Source: Nectonema munidae (Eukaryota; Nematomorpha; Nectonematoida; Nectonematidae). Taken from it: a stretch of DNA of 64,000 nucleotides. The notes beneath the pieces were generated by a model. The model was not told where the DNA came from, did no database searches, and saw nothing but the letters and a program-made list of their open reading frames with translations. This document shows positions 11,516-22,943 of the stretch, in pieces. The stretch lies in contig JAUIRK010000685.1 of the NCBI GenBank assembly GCA_030549495.1, positions 45,693 to 109,692 of the forward strand, read 5' to 3'. Positions within the stretch are counted from its first letter, which is position 1. The number at the start of each line of letters is the position of its first letter. A program made the translations under genes and the position numbers.

Positions 11516-13030
11516 AGTGCTAGAGATCCCTCAATTCTATGAGGATTAGTCGCTTTTCCTATTTTGTAAGAATCTAGCATTCCTTCTGCCCACTTTTGCT
11601 GTTTTTTGAAAAATCATTTTATCAACCGTCTTTCTTCTTTCAAATTCATCCGCATCCTTATAAAAAATCGAGGCACGCCAGGGGCGTACCCGAGCCAAGT
11701 TGCTTCTCATCATCTTTGTTATAAAAATAGAAAACAGATCAAAAGAGACAGAAAAACCATATGTAATTTTTCTCAAGTTATCTTTTTTTTATATGCAAAA
11801 TATAATACATTCATCAGATGATTGTCTATGACTAAATTACATAAAGTTACATTTTAATTTACAAAAATATAAATTATATTGTAATTTTTAAAAAAAAATT
11901 TTTTTTAATAAAAAATTTTTGCCCCTCTCAAAACATTGTCCTGGGCAGGCAGGCGGCTTCTGTGGCACGTATACTTTCATTTGAAAAAGTTGTTTTGTAG
12001 AGTAAACACATGCGCATTGTATCATTTTGTGGGGATTTGATGAAAGGATAAGTAACACGTATTCTACAGAATATAGTTGACTTTTTTGGACTTTAAATCC
12101 AGAATATTATTAACGATATTAAGCATTTTTTAACATAAGCTCAGTTAAATACTAGGGATTATGAATTAAAATTCATTTTATTTCATTTTCTTCTTTAAAA
12201 TAAATTTAAAAATGACATTATTATCTAAAAATAGCGAGTGAAAAGTTACTCTTAAAAGAAAAGATGTGCAGATGATTCAATCAATGGATTGTGTCCTGTA
12301 AACATATTCAGAATTAAACCAAAATTTTTTTTAATACAGTTAAAAATTTATCAAAATTTTAATTAATTTTTTAATTAAATTTATTGATTGACTTCAAAAT
12401 TAAAGTTTAATACGGGGAAAAAAATAAATATAAAACTTTACTTATATAGCTAATGAAAGAACGTCTCAAAAATCTTGGAAAGAGGTAGGATAAGTGTGAA
12501 TTTAAAAAAATGGTTAAAAACAAAGAAAATAATTATTATATTCATATTCAAACACCTTATGTTTGAACACCGTTCATCGGAAATGTTCGGATATCCCTTC
12601 AGCCCTCTTCAATCAAAAAACGGTTCGTTTCGTCGTTTTTCTAACCATACTGTTTATGTAAAAAAATATTATAATGCATATCTTCGTAAACTCATCCAAT
12701 AAACGAATTCTGTGATCCCCGTGTCTATTTTACATTCCAGCAGCAGTAAATGTAGTGGCAAAAGGTGTTCACACCCTTATACCACGTTTAAATAGAGGTA
12801 TTTTCGTGATACTTTTGAGTTTAGCACACTACGTATATACATATGACATTTTACTCCAAAGTGTAATTTATTTTTAATGTAAACTTTCATACAAATAAAA
12901 TGTATACAAAAACTATATTATTTTTATCGTAGATTAGGTTTAACTTTTAGAATAGATGGCGTTAAAATTTAAAAATGGTTTTTTTGATTTATATTGCATA
13001 AGTTTTGAAAAAGAAGTTTCAAACCCTTGA
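11516..13030. other. Gene-free stretch
   Basis: AT-rich with long A/T runs (for example 11880-11920). Small open frames at 11546-11776 and 12475-12702 show no recognisable motif. No RNA gene seen. Confidence 0.6.
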
Positions 13031-13039
13031 CTACCCATA

Positions 13040-13330
13040 TACAATAGCCCCCAAGCAATAGGCAATTCTGCGTTCTGCGATATAGTTCTGTTTTTTCTGA
13101 GTTGATCCGCCTACTTAAATTTAGGATTGGCACAAGGTATAAGTCCCAAAACGGTTTCATGGTACGAGCTAGGTTAGGCATAGTCGGTAATCTGGCCTCT
13201 GTAGGAGTCCGCTTGTAGGACCGTCTAAACATTCCAATTTTAAAACATATATCCTAGGGACAACATTTAGGGATGGAGTCATATTCCAGGGGTAGATTGT
13301 TCCTAACCTAGCATGCCTTAAATTATGTAT
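13040..13330. repeat. Base-composition island, probable old repeat
   Basis: More GC-rich than its surroundings (ACAATAGCCCCCAAGCAATA, GGCCTCTGTAGGAGTCCGC). It looks like repeat-derived sequence next to the structured repeat at 13450-13815, but I could not match it to anything else in the window. Confidence 0.3.
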
Positions 13331-13449
13331 ATCTTTCTTAACCCCTATAACATGTATCAAATATTATTTATTAATAACATATAAGATATTGCATGCCTTC
13401 TAACGCTTCTATTTTTGTAGCATATACCTTTTATAATCGTATTCTTTTA

Positions 13450-13815
13450 TTTAGGAACAAGATACATTCCGTTGGGCCGGTTTTTTACCCTGGTTTTCTT
13501 CCTCTGAAGAATTCAAAGGTTTTTACGGTTAGGTAGTGCTCTGGCGTCCCGATTCTACGTGGTTAGTAATCAAGCTATCACTAGACATTAAGTTTGTTTC
13601 CGAAATTGGGAGCGTTCGCGTTAGGATTGTATCGTTCACTCAGCTGTATTTATATATTATCACATAAATTCTTGTAAAATAATATATATAACAAGGTATA
13701 GCTATTTTTTGTAACAAGGGCCGGTAGGCGTTTAGATGGAAAGTCCAGTTAGACCTGGACTCAGCATTCCGGGCGGGCCACGATATCCGAAAGGATGGGT
13801 GCGAACGCCACAAAC
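13450..13815 (+). repeat. Structured dispersed repeat, copy A
   Basis: About 350 bp closely matching 48370-48735. Shared blocks include AATCAAGCTATCACTAGACA, GTATCGTTCACTCAGCTGTA and CTCAGCATTCCGGGCGGG. Both copies end with GATATCCGAAAGGATGGG, which folds as ATCC-GAAA-GGAT. Here there is also a clean hairpin, AGTCCAG-TTAGAC-CTGGACT. No coding frame. It could be an LTR or an RNA-structured retroelement end; the class is unknown. Confidence 0.6.
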
Positions 13816-14114
13816 AACTTAATTAATTAATTAATAAGTTTCAAACCAGTGCAAAGAGTTTTTCTTGACATCAACCATTATTATCATTCTAAAAATTTTT
13901 TGTCAAAATTAATAAAATTTAAAAAGGTGATAAAACCCATGTAACGTTAACTTCTCAAAAAATGGTTTCGACAAAAAGCTTTTACAATAAGAGTCAAATC
14001 ATTATTATTCGTCAATAAATGTGTCAGGACAGTTACGCAAATTTTGCATTTGCATATTTAAAAAAGTTTTATTTTTTAACACAAAAATGACTTTACAATT
14101 AGAGGAAGCAATTT

Positions 14115-15269
14115 TCAATTTGATCTAAAAATGTTTAAACGGTGTAAAGTGTTTTTGAATTCCGTTCTAAGCCTTTTGTCAATCAGCAAAAGCATTAGAG
14201 GAAACGCGGGAATGAAAATGCTTTCCATTGCACTCAATATCTTGAGATGAAAGATTTCAGGGTTTGAATAATCGTTTGTCCTCGCCACGAGCTCGTAAAA
14301 CTCCTTTGAGGCCGATGACAAAAAAGTCAAGAGGATCAAGCAGACGAAAAGGTTGACGTGTAATTTGCAGTTGTTTTTCCTCGGGAATGAAGAATTTGGG
14401 TCGCATTTAAAGAAAACTTGGCACAGTCGACTGACAAATCTCTTCTTCGCAGGGCTTTGCGCTTGAAGAGTGATTTCATTGCAAACGATTGAATGCTCTG
14501 CTCGCATTGAGTGAAAGGATTGCAAGCGAGCTTGTCTTGTGGCGCCCGGAAAAACTTTGTTGTTGCGATTTTGGCCGAACCGGAAGCACTTGAGCCAAAA
14601 GACGGTGGACATCGCTAAAACACAAAAAGCCGGCACGATGATAATCCCACACTGTAAACACACGATCACCATCATTCGCGCGTACTTCGTGAAAAAGCGG
14701 ACGCTGATCGTGTATTTTGGAGGAGAGTTCAAAATCTCAGCCGTGATCGTGTTCTTCCAGAAGAGGGGAAGCGTGCAGCCAGCAGTAATCACGTATGCCG
14801 AGACCTTGATCCACTTCTCCTTGTCCAGCAGCTTCCAGCGAACACGGTTCTTCTGGTAAAAGATGAACAAATGGAGTTTGAGGAGAACGATGCCTTGCAG
14901 CACGTAGAGCAGCATTCTAAGGAAGTAGGAAAGTGGGGGATATATCTTGGCTTTGTAGATGACCAAGGCGTAAGACATTAAGTTGTTGTGGTAGTTGCAC
15001 GCATACTTGGATAGGATTTCACAGAAGAGTTTACTCGACAAGAAGAGCAGGTTGATGCAGACCACGTGGCATATGTTTTTGTAGGTGAACGTGGTGCTAC
15101 TGCTACAACTCCTCTTGCACCGCGTGAAAAAGTAGAGCGAGATCCCGTTCACCGCGAATCCCAACAAAATGGCGAAGACGGAGAAGTAGAAAGAAAAATA
15201 GCGGTACACAAATGAGTTGTAGTTGCAGTTCACTTGGATTGAAAGCGTGTCCGTGATTTCGTTCATCAT
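14115..15269 (-). CDS. Intronless seven-transmembrane (GPCR-like) receptor
   Basis: A 384-residue open frame starting at the ATG of MMNEITDTLS. The frame stays open about 100 nt upstream, but only a non-ATG codon is available before an in-frame stop. Hydrophobic segments sit at about residues 24-49, 64-85, 112-138, 154-173, 196-225, 302-325 and 341-364, giving a 7TM layout. The first carries a GFAVNGISLYFF segment like the N of class A helix 1. The loop between helices 5 and 6 is long (about 75 residues, basic), as in many receptors. No clear DRY or NPxxY motif, so the family is uncertain and the ligand unknown. Base composition is richer in G+C than the flanks, as expected for real coding sequence. 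It lies between RPL8 and CUL3 and looks independent of both. Confidence 0.75.
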   Translation of the reverse strand: MMNEITDTLSIQVNCNYNSFVYRYFSFYFSVFAILLGFAVNGISLYFFTRCKRSCSSSTTFTYKNICHVVCINLLFLSSKLFCEILSKYACNYHNNLMSYALVIYKAKIYPPLSYFLRMLLYVLQGIVLLKLHLFIFYQKNRVRWKLLDKEKWIKVSAYVITAGCTLPLFWKNTITAEILNSPPKYTISVRFFTKYARMMVIVCLQCGIIIVPAFCVLAMSTVFWLKCFRFGQNRNNKVFPGATRQARLQSFHSMRAEHSIVCNEITLQAQSPAKKRFVSRLCQVFFKCDPNSSFPRKNNCKLHVNLFVCLILLTFLSSASKEFYELVARTNDYSNPEIFHLKILSAMESIFIPAFPLMLLLIDKRLRTEFKNTLHRLNIFRSN

Positions 15270-16180
15270 GGGAAGATTTGGTAGCAGGAGGGACCCTTGT
15301 TCAATCCTTCTGAACGAAGTTGCCAGCAAGCTTTGTTTGGAGAGTAGGAGTGCTTTTGTGAATGCCAAACTTCTTCAATTTGGACATTATAAATGCATTA
15401 GTTAGAATCAAAGTTTTACCTTTTAATTGATTGCTTGTGTATATAATTGAGTGTGTGTGTGTGTTTGTGTGACATGCATTTCTTCATCAATAATTCAAAA
15501 AGCGCTTTCTATTTTAAAAGTATAAATAGTTAATAATGTTCAGACGAAGTCATAACAGACACCCCCCTCACTCACTCTCATTGCACCAAATTTGAAGATT
15601 GATATCCCAATTTCCGTTTCTCAGCTTCCTACTGCTTCCAAATTAAATTTTTGTCGTGAAATTTGTTGGCGCCATTGGAAGCCAAGTGGAATACATTTTA
15701 TTGCTGCTGTCAATATTTTCATAAAATTACTATTTTCGTGCTAAGATCATCTCCAAAGTTGATTTAAATACTTATTGATTTTTGTCCTCTTCTCGGCTTC
15801 CAAATTTGGAATCACTTTTGTCATCGTTTAGAGAATGTGGATGAGCAGGGCTTTTTTGTGTGACATAGCTTTCTTGCGATTCATTTTTAGCTTTGATCTT
15901 TCAGTTCAATCTTACATTCCAAGTGAAGGAGAATTAAAAAAAAATGAAATCAAGATTATCGTGTGTAAGATCAATAATCATAATAAGTAATATGAAAGAC
16001 ATTTAAATAGGGAAGTTGTGAAATTTTTATTCTATATGTCTAAGTCATCTATGCCCGGATGAAAAATATTCTTGAGTCATGAATGTGTGAAATTTTTATT
16101 TTCTCATTGGTATATCCAGACATCTGACCAAAAATATTATTATATTGGTTGGATATCAAAGCACTTCCAGCCCTAAGGCT
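15270..16180. other. 5' flank of the receptor gene
   Basis: Holds a GTGTGT microsatellite at about 15449-15470. No further gene seen; no confident promoter element. Confidence 0.5.
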
Positions 16181-16189
16181 CTATGCTTG

Positions 16190-16290
16190 AGATTGTTAAT
16201 CACAGTCTTGTGATTTTGTTTTTAAGAGTCGGTAGCCTTGGGGAACGAACCCCTGATCTTCAACTGTTAAGCTCGGAGGAACACCCTAAG
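16190..16290 (-). repeat. tRNA-related SINE-like fragment
   Basis: The minus strand carries GGGGTTCGTTCCCC, a good RNA polymerase III B box with the shape of a tRNA T-arm, preceded by CCGAGCTTAACAGTTGAAGA. The rest does not fold as a full tRNA, so it is a SINE or tRNA relic. Confidence 0.35.
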
Positions 16291-18160
16291 AAGGCTCAAT
16301 ATTATTATACAATTTTTTTTATCTATTCACTGTATTCTTTTATAATCTTTCGTTTTTGGACAAGCTTTTTTCATTCAAGTCTAATTAAAAACAGTTATGA
16401 TACATTTTAAAAATTACTACCTTAAATCTAATAAACTAAATGAATATATACACCTACAAAAACTTTATAAATTTATTAAAAAAATTTTTTTTTTCTGATC
16501 TGGCACAAAAAATAAGCAATGGTATATTTAGTATACAACGCATACGTGGTTTTGGCAGACTACTAACATCTTTTTTACTGAATCGATGAAATTGAGAAAT
16601 CCAACTTTCTCTTCACACTCTTTAAGAATATGATATATTTTCAGAAACATATGTCCTTCCGTATTTCTCTTTTATTTTTTAAGCCAATGTAAGAGATGGC
16701 ACGATGTCTCTGACATAATGTTAAATGTTTCTGAGACTCACAATACAGAATGTAAGATCCAAGCACAAAGAACACTCTACTCTTTTCTGACATCTTTAGA
16801 ATGTAGCAGTTCAAAGCTAACACGCTTTCCACTACCAAAAAACTTTTTTTCTTTGAAGCTATGATTCTAATTAAAATTATTATGATAAAGTATGAAAATA
16901 ACTTACAAATTTCTCACAAATCATAAAGATGTATGAGAAGATTGACAGATAGTTTTGACGTAGGCAAAATATGGTCTCACATACTTCTTCGAAATTCATG
17001 AATACTGATTGGTTTCGTACACGACTACTGTATTATTTGGTGCATGATAGGAACAAAGAATTTATCCAACGGACATTTGGGCGAATGCACCATATGTCAT
17101 GTAACTTCTAGCAGATAAATTTATTCATCACATAATATGTTTCTAGAAGTTAAGAACAAAAAAAGAAAATAAAAATTACCTTGCAGATTTTGGAAGTGAA
17201 ACAACGTCTACAAAAATTGTCAAATTGAATGTACATTTTCTGTGAAATTTCGATTCGGGTAAATCACTGTTCGACGAAATGTCGGATTAAAGTCCACAAT
17301 CGTAAGTAATGAAGCATATACAATTCTCTTTTTGTCTGTGAGAAAGACTCCTTTAATTTTGGTTTCTGTGAAAGATAACCTTGAAATATTCAAAAATAAC
17401 ACAATCGTGTAATGTATCTCGCGATTTCTAATGTTATGTTTTTGTATGTGTTGGAAATTATGTTTTTTGACTATATTAAAACTTTTTTTAATTTAATTTT
17501 TTAAAAACAGTAGACATTTGTGAAAATTTTTGATATAAAATCAACAAAAACCGGCAAAACTAAAATTGAATTAGTTATTTTAAAAAATGGCGTTACACGC
17601 CATTATCTTCTGAAGTCTATAAATTTCATTGAATATTTTGATGGTAATCGAAAATTTCTTTTAACTCTATATTTTCCGGGAACATCGCTTTGGTTGCCAA
17701 TTTGCAGATGATACCAAAGATTTGAAGCAATATTAACTGTAGCAGAGATAAAACTTGACTGCTTCCATAACATCAATATAATCAAACTCGCCTCTTCTGA
17801 TTGTATGTCTTTGCTATTGACATTGGAAAGTTATTGATAGGAGTTACCTGAATTGATACAATACTTTGATATTCATTTAGTTAGTTGGAATGTGAAGAAA
17901 AAATGTATCAAAAGAGATCTCATGACATTTGACAAAATTCTCTTGATCAACAAGAAAGTTCTTACTCTCATAATTAACAACATTCCGTTATCTAACGATG
18001 ATTCATATAAATAGTGGCAATTATTATTTGGTGACAAAGACAAGTTGTGTTGCATCGTGATGTTACTACAGTTATGAGGAATGTTGTCAACTCACTTTTA
18101 AGTTTCACATTCAAAAATCGTTGCCTAACATGCTAATCTATAATAATAATAATCAATTTT
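16290..18160. other. Gene-free stretch
   Basis: AT-rich, with only short open frames lacking motifs. Near 17060-17100 a piece reads CGGACATTTGGGCGAATG, matching the motif repeated in the foldback at 62126-62708. Confidence 0.5.
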
Positions 18161-18169
18161 ATGGCTCTT

Positions 18170-18760
18170 GTCACAGCAAGGTAGGATCTACTCGGATAAT
18201 TTTGCTTCTCCGTTCATTTTTCTTCTGTTCATCTCCTGTCTTAAGTCCTCTTTTTTTCATGTCCCATTTCACTACTTCCTCCCAACTATTTTTTGGCCTA
18301 CCTCTGTACTTGTCCTCTATTTTTTCTTCATACATTTTCCTATAAACTGGGGCGTGAGTAAGATTGGTTAGGTACTGGGCTTCGGTAACTCAAGGTCTTG
18401 GGTTCGATCCCGCATCAAGCCAACTTTCTCATAGTTCGATACAAGCGGCGCAATTGTGCTTCTCGATGAAAACACCCCACAGTACCTTTACCTTTAATAA
18501 GCTCTCCTCTAGGCCTTCTATTGATGTACCCATACCATCTGTCTTTGTTTTTCTTTTACTACAGTAATTTCGTTTACGCCACAGAGCTTTCTTGAATGAT
18601 CGTTGCCAATTTTTGATTTTAAATTCTGTCCACACCTACGTCTCATCATCCTCATTTCGGTGTCATTTTCTATTTCCTCTATAAAGGCCAGTTTTGACTT
18701 CCATACACCAAACTAGATCTCGCACAGCTTTTATTTAAACCGGTTACTGCATAAAACACT
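18170..18760 (-). pseudogene. RTE-type LINE C-terminal relic, split by a SINE
   Basis: On the minus strand, fragments read SLVYGSQNWPL, EMRMMRRRCGQNLKS, RRWYGYINRRPRGEL, then after the SINE KYRGRPKNSWEEVVKWDM and RVDPTLL. The order matches the end of RTE-like polyproteins (YGSE.W, MRMLRWMCG, LRWYGHV.R, GRPK.TW.EVV). Frame breaks make it dead. It is a different, older copy than the insertion at 7842-8228, in the opposite orientation. Confidence 0.7.
18360..18495 (+). mobile_element. tRNA-derived SINE inside the LINE relic
   Basis: Contains an A-box-like TGGTTAGGTACTGGG and a perfect B box, GGGTTCGATCCCG, at tRNA-like spacing. It is followed by CTTCTCGATGAAAACACCCC and a CCTTTACCTTTAATA tail. 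It interrupts the LINE relic. A diverged minus-strand copy lies at about 58855-58985. Confidence 0.65.
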
Positions 18761-18769
18761 ACTTAAAGA

Positions 18770-20025
18770 TTTAAATCGTTTCCAAGCAGACCTTATCCTG
18801 TGTTCTAACGAATCTTCAATGCTCCCCTATGTTGCTCAACTTTTGCTATTACAGTATCTCCTCTACCACTATTCTCTCTCCTTCCTTCAAACTTAGTGGA
18901 TGTTGGCTAACATGTTAAATCTACCTAAATTACAATTGTGAAATTTCAAATAAAGGCAAAAATTCTCATTTTAGACAAAAAATTCTTCCAATATTTTAAA
19001 AAAAGATTGGTTTTAAAATATTTTAATAAAACTTCATCATCTTCATCACTTTGCCTGTATGTGTTTGACACACATTTTCTTTGTATTCATAGACATTTTG
19101 TCTACACTACACCATTTTTCCACCTAATTAAGCTAAATTTCACCCTCAAAATTGCATTTAAGCATATCTAACTACACCGCAGCATTTCTCTTAATAACTA
19201 TAGCAGCATCTGAACTGTAAAAAAAATGTCAGCGTACAGTACTTTCTAAAATGAGAGAAACTTAAATTCTAAATTAACATCCAAAACTTAGATGTAAAAG
19301 ATTCCAAAATGGCAACTCTGCTTCACATTCTATTATTATTTGTTTCCCAAATATTTCAAAAAATCTATCAGTGTTTAAAAAAATGGGACATATTTTATTA
19401 TAGTGGACGATATCAAGGTCAAACAAATATTTCAATGTTTTGGGTAACACTGCATTCGCATGGTCACCTTTAAAAATAGAAATTTGATTTTTAACAAAGC
19501 CACCACCTGATTCATTTGCTCCAATTCAAATAAAAACACTCTATGTAAAATATTTTCCCATTTTAACAAACTTTAAAGATGGCAAAAAATTTGCAAACTC
19601 ATTGAGAGTGATGTTTAAACACAAAAAAAGAATAATAGAGGACATTTTTAAGGGAATATAAATAACAACATATTTTAATGGATGCCTTTGTTCATCACAC
19701 ATAAACATTCTCATTCGGTTGTAGTTAATTTAAATTTGCTTCTCAACATTTTATGCTCTCAGCTAAACAAGTAAGTATTTAATGGATTATTTGACAAGCA
19801 AGCCTGCACATACAGACAAATAATTTTATAGTGTAATATGGAAGCCAGAAAACAAAATGAAATTCATTTGATTGATTTTTTGAAACTGAAATTTTTAGTG
19901 CTAAATTGTTATCATCATATCGACAGGCTTTGAAATATTTTTTTATCTCCATAAGATAAAAAGAAAAACTGTTAGAAAACTCTAGTAAAAATGCTATTTA
20001 ATTATTACTCAAGCTTCAAAACGTG
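18770..20025. other. Gene-free stretch
   Basis: Low-complexity AT-rich DNA. Short open frames only, without motifs. Confidence 0.5.
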
Positions 20026-20029
20026 CAAT

Positions 20030-20940
20030 TGAAAAATTAGAGAACGTTTGTGATAGTTGGAAAGCTCTTCAAAAACCCAAATATCTTCTTACTCCTGGTC
20101 ATAAACATAAAGTTACTGCATTTACAGACAAGATGATCTATTTGATATCGCTCATCAAGATGCATTGAATAAAAGAAAAATTCAAGAGAAAGATGTTTAA
20201 TTTCACAAAGAAAAAAAGATGGGCAGTGTAGATAAAACAGAGACATGCTGTCGATCAAGGACTCAGCAAAGAAAAGAAGCAGAACTATTATCACAAAAAG
20301 AAATGATAAAAAAGAAATCCTTTCAGATGATTCTTTTTCTTCCGAGGAAAACAATGATAGTTCAAAGAAGACAACACTAAAATCAAAGTATTCGTGATCT
20401 TGCTTGCTTTTCTGTTCTACTTCATTTGAAAGCTTGGATGTCGTCCAATGTTGTTGAAGCAGCATTAAATCATTTCTGCCATGAAACAATTACTCAAATA
20501 TCTACAGAAAAAAATTTGCTTCCTCTGGGTGGTATTAATCTGAGGAACTCACTTTAAGCTTTGCTAGACGATCGTTTATCTTATGAATCTAAAAAAGAAA
20601 TGGTATCTGTAATTAAAACCCCAGGTTCAAAATGGACGCCCAAAAAAGCTACTACTGAATTTAAATTTCAAGAAAACGACAATTTACCACAATTCAAAAA
20701 AACTTTTTCACTTACTAAAAATGTTAGAACTTTGAAGATTGTCAAAAACTTCCAAGTTGTGATTGACAGAGCCGAAAGAGGAGTAGTTCTTATCCAAAAC
20801 TTAAACAGATTTTTGACATCGTATGAAGATTAACTACAATTTCTTCCTCAAGTTGTTTTTGAAGATAGACAGTTGCTTCCAATTTTGTTTTGATGTAATG
20901 AATATATAACATTAAAAATTTGTTAAAACGAACCTTTTAG
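20030..20940 (+). pseudogene. Decayed copy of a repeat-associated arthropod protein
   Basis: Scattered + strand pieces across frames read KLENVCDSWKALQK, DDLFDIAHQDAL and, in the longest open stretch (20561-20833), VIDRAERGVVLIQNLNRFLT followed after a stop by LQFLLQVVFEDR. I recognise the pattern LFDIAHADA ... AERGVxLI...LT..EEQ.QFLLQVV from a widespread, multicopy arthropod protein family of unclear function, probably linked to a mobile element. Multiple stops make this copy a pseudogene. Assignment is from memory of the motif. Confidence 0.5.
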
Positions 20941-20944
20941 TAGG

Positions 20945-22653
20945 ATAGAAAGTAAGCATATCAAATATTTATTTTTTATTTTGACAAACATCGTCTCACA
21001 TGTTATTATAAAATCTTTAAAAATAGCAGAAACAGTTTTTGCGGAGAAATTTGTTTTGGAGACACATATGGACAAAAAAGATACGCTCATTTGCAAGCAT
21101 TCATTTTGTGAGAAGTGATGGAGTTTGGGGGTAAGTGAAAAAGTGAGTTTGTGACAAAACTTTAAAGTTATGTGGAGGAGAAATTGTTTGGTAGTCAGTT
21201 ATGCGCTTTGATAGCGAAACGAGCCAACTTCCACCATATCCATCAAACCACATATGTGTAAGATTTCCTAAAATGGAAATAGAGTTAGAGGGGGAATTTA
21301 GACATTGCGATTTAAAGACATGCCAGGTAACGTATCAAAATAATTACCAATTGGGACAACTATCCACAAGGACAGAGGTTTTTAAAAATAATGAACAAGA
21401 GCTAACTTAAAGTAAATAATATTTTTATACACCTAACTTCTACAATTCTGCTCGCCCATAATTTCTAACACAACTTCAAGGCTTAAAAATAGAACAGTAC
21501 CTAACAACCTCAAGAAACATACATTCAAACAATCATCTTCTTCTACAATCAATAAATTGGATTCAAATTAAAAATGCTGTTCTTTGTAATGGTCATTTTA
21601 GTGACATTTTATGGGAGATAAAAACTAGAAGGGCATTTTTGTTAAAAGCTCTCAAGGATCTTTTAATTTAGCGTTGGTTTCAATAATGACTGCAGAAATA
21701 TGAGAAAATGGTTTGCAAGGTTAAACGCACATCCAAGCAGTTGGTTTATATGTTGACGATAAAACAGACATTTTAATGCAAAAAAACCAAAGCAACTTTT
21801 TGCTTCATTTTTGGTATTACGCTATATAGTTTAGATTTTTTCCGGGATTTGCATATGTTTTTTATTAAAGATACGGGGAAAAGTGAGGTTGAAAATACCA
21901 AATGTCTTATCAATAGTTGCGATCAGGGCTGGATCAAATGCATGCAAATACCTCTACGATCAAAACAAGAAATACAAACATTTGTTTCATAAACTTAGAG
22001 ATGCTATACATGTGTTATAGCTTGATATATTCGTCCTTTCAATCAATTCAATATACACAATGGGTATGGCTGAGCTTCTTTGATAAACGGGAATTCTCTG
22101 GAGCGGATTCTCAGTTGCTTTTTATTGATATCCTGTCATCTATGAAGTGATACGTCATAGTCATTACATTTTAGACAATACACATACAAATAAAATCACA
22201 TCAAATTTGTATTTAATTGTAAACACAAATGTATTTGATGCAACCCTGCTAAACATTCCTAACCCTGCAAGTGCTTCTAGAATCTTAAATATTTCAAGGA
22301 TTGCACAGGAAAAAAATTCATACTAGAGATTTAATTTTTTGCTGGATTGAAGTAAATTAGAAATTTTATGAGTATGAGCTATTCTCCAATTTTAAAAGAT
22401 TACACTAGCTAAAATTGAATAGAGGTAGGGTATCAAAAGTCGAGTTTAATTGGAAAAAAGAGTCGGTTATGGGGCGTATTGGGGTGAGGTATTGGGTTCG
22501 AGTTTTTAGGACAAAATGTATGACAATTTAGGCAGAGCTCAAGTGCAGTGTTCCTCAAACTTTCAGAGAATGCGGCCAAATGCGAATCCTTCAAAAAAAT
22601 CGCATTTAACGACAAATACAATCTATTTGATCCCACCCTGGTTAAGGCTAGCA
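20945..22653. other. 3' flank of CUL3
   Basis: No second gene seen. On the minus strand, the nearest AATAAA downstream of the CUL3 stop that I found lies at 22121-22126, about 530 nt away; it may or may not be the true polyadenylation signal. Confidence 0.45.
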
Positions 22654-22943
22654 TCATAGATTAGTGAGACCGGAAAAAGTATAGAAAAGGTACATGTCTG
22701 ACTCGGTGCGAGAGAGGAACTCGCGCTCGATGAGCGCCTCAATGCACTTCTTGATGGAGGCAGGAGCAGGATTGAAACGATGGGAGAGTTGCTGTATCAC
22801 TTCGCTGACCAGGATGCTGTGCGAGGCGAGGCGCCGGGCCTTCATGATGCGCACGATGGAAGCTTCAATCTCGTGTCGTCGTTCCTCGTCCACGCGATGG
22901 CGGGTCTCCTTCCTTTCTGGCTCGCTCTCAGTCTTTGCCAGCA
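22654..22943 (-). CDS. CUL3: CUL3 exon 17, neddylation (WHB) domain and stop
   Basis: Completes Val, then [20 protein letters not shown] through the winged helix and stop TGA at 22656-22654. Contains [12 protein letters not shown] (the lysine is the NEDD8 acceptor in cullins) and [13 protein letters not shown]. The tail [10 protein letters not shown] is about six residues longer than the usual YTYVA end. Confidence 0.97.

Noticed and set aside
13735..13800. Hammerhead ribozyme in the structured repeat
   Set aside because: The CUGAUGA core is absent, and the GAAA belongs to a simple hairpin loop.
14539..14859. Open frame on the + strand inside the receptor gene
   Set aside because: Antisense shadow of the 7TM coding frame; no motif.
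15270..15368. Upstream extension of the receptor frame to 15368
   Set aside because: The upstream codon is TTG, and no ATG precedes the MM of MMNEITD in frame; an in-frame stop lies just above it. The ATG at 15269 is used.
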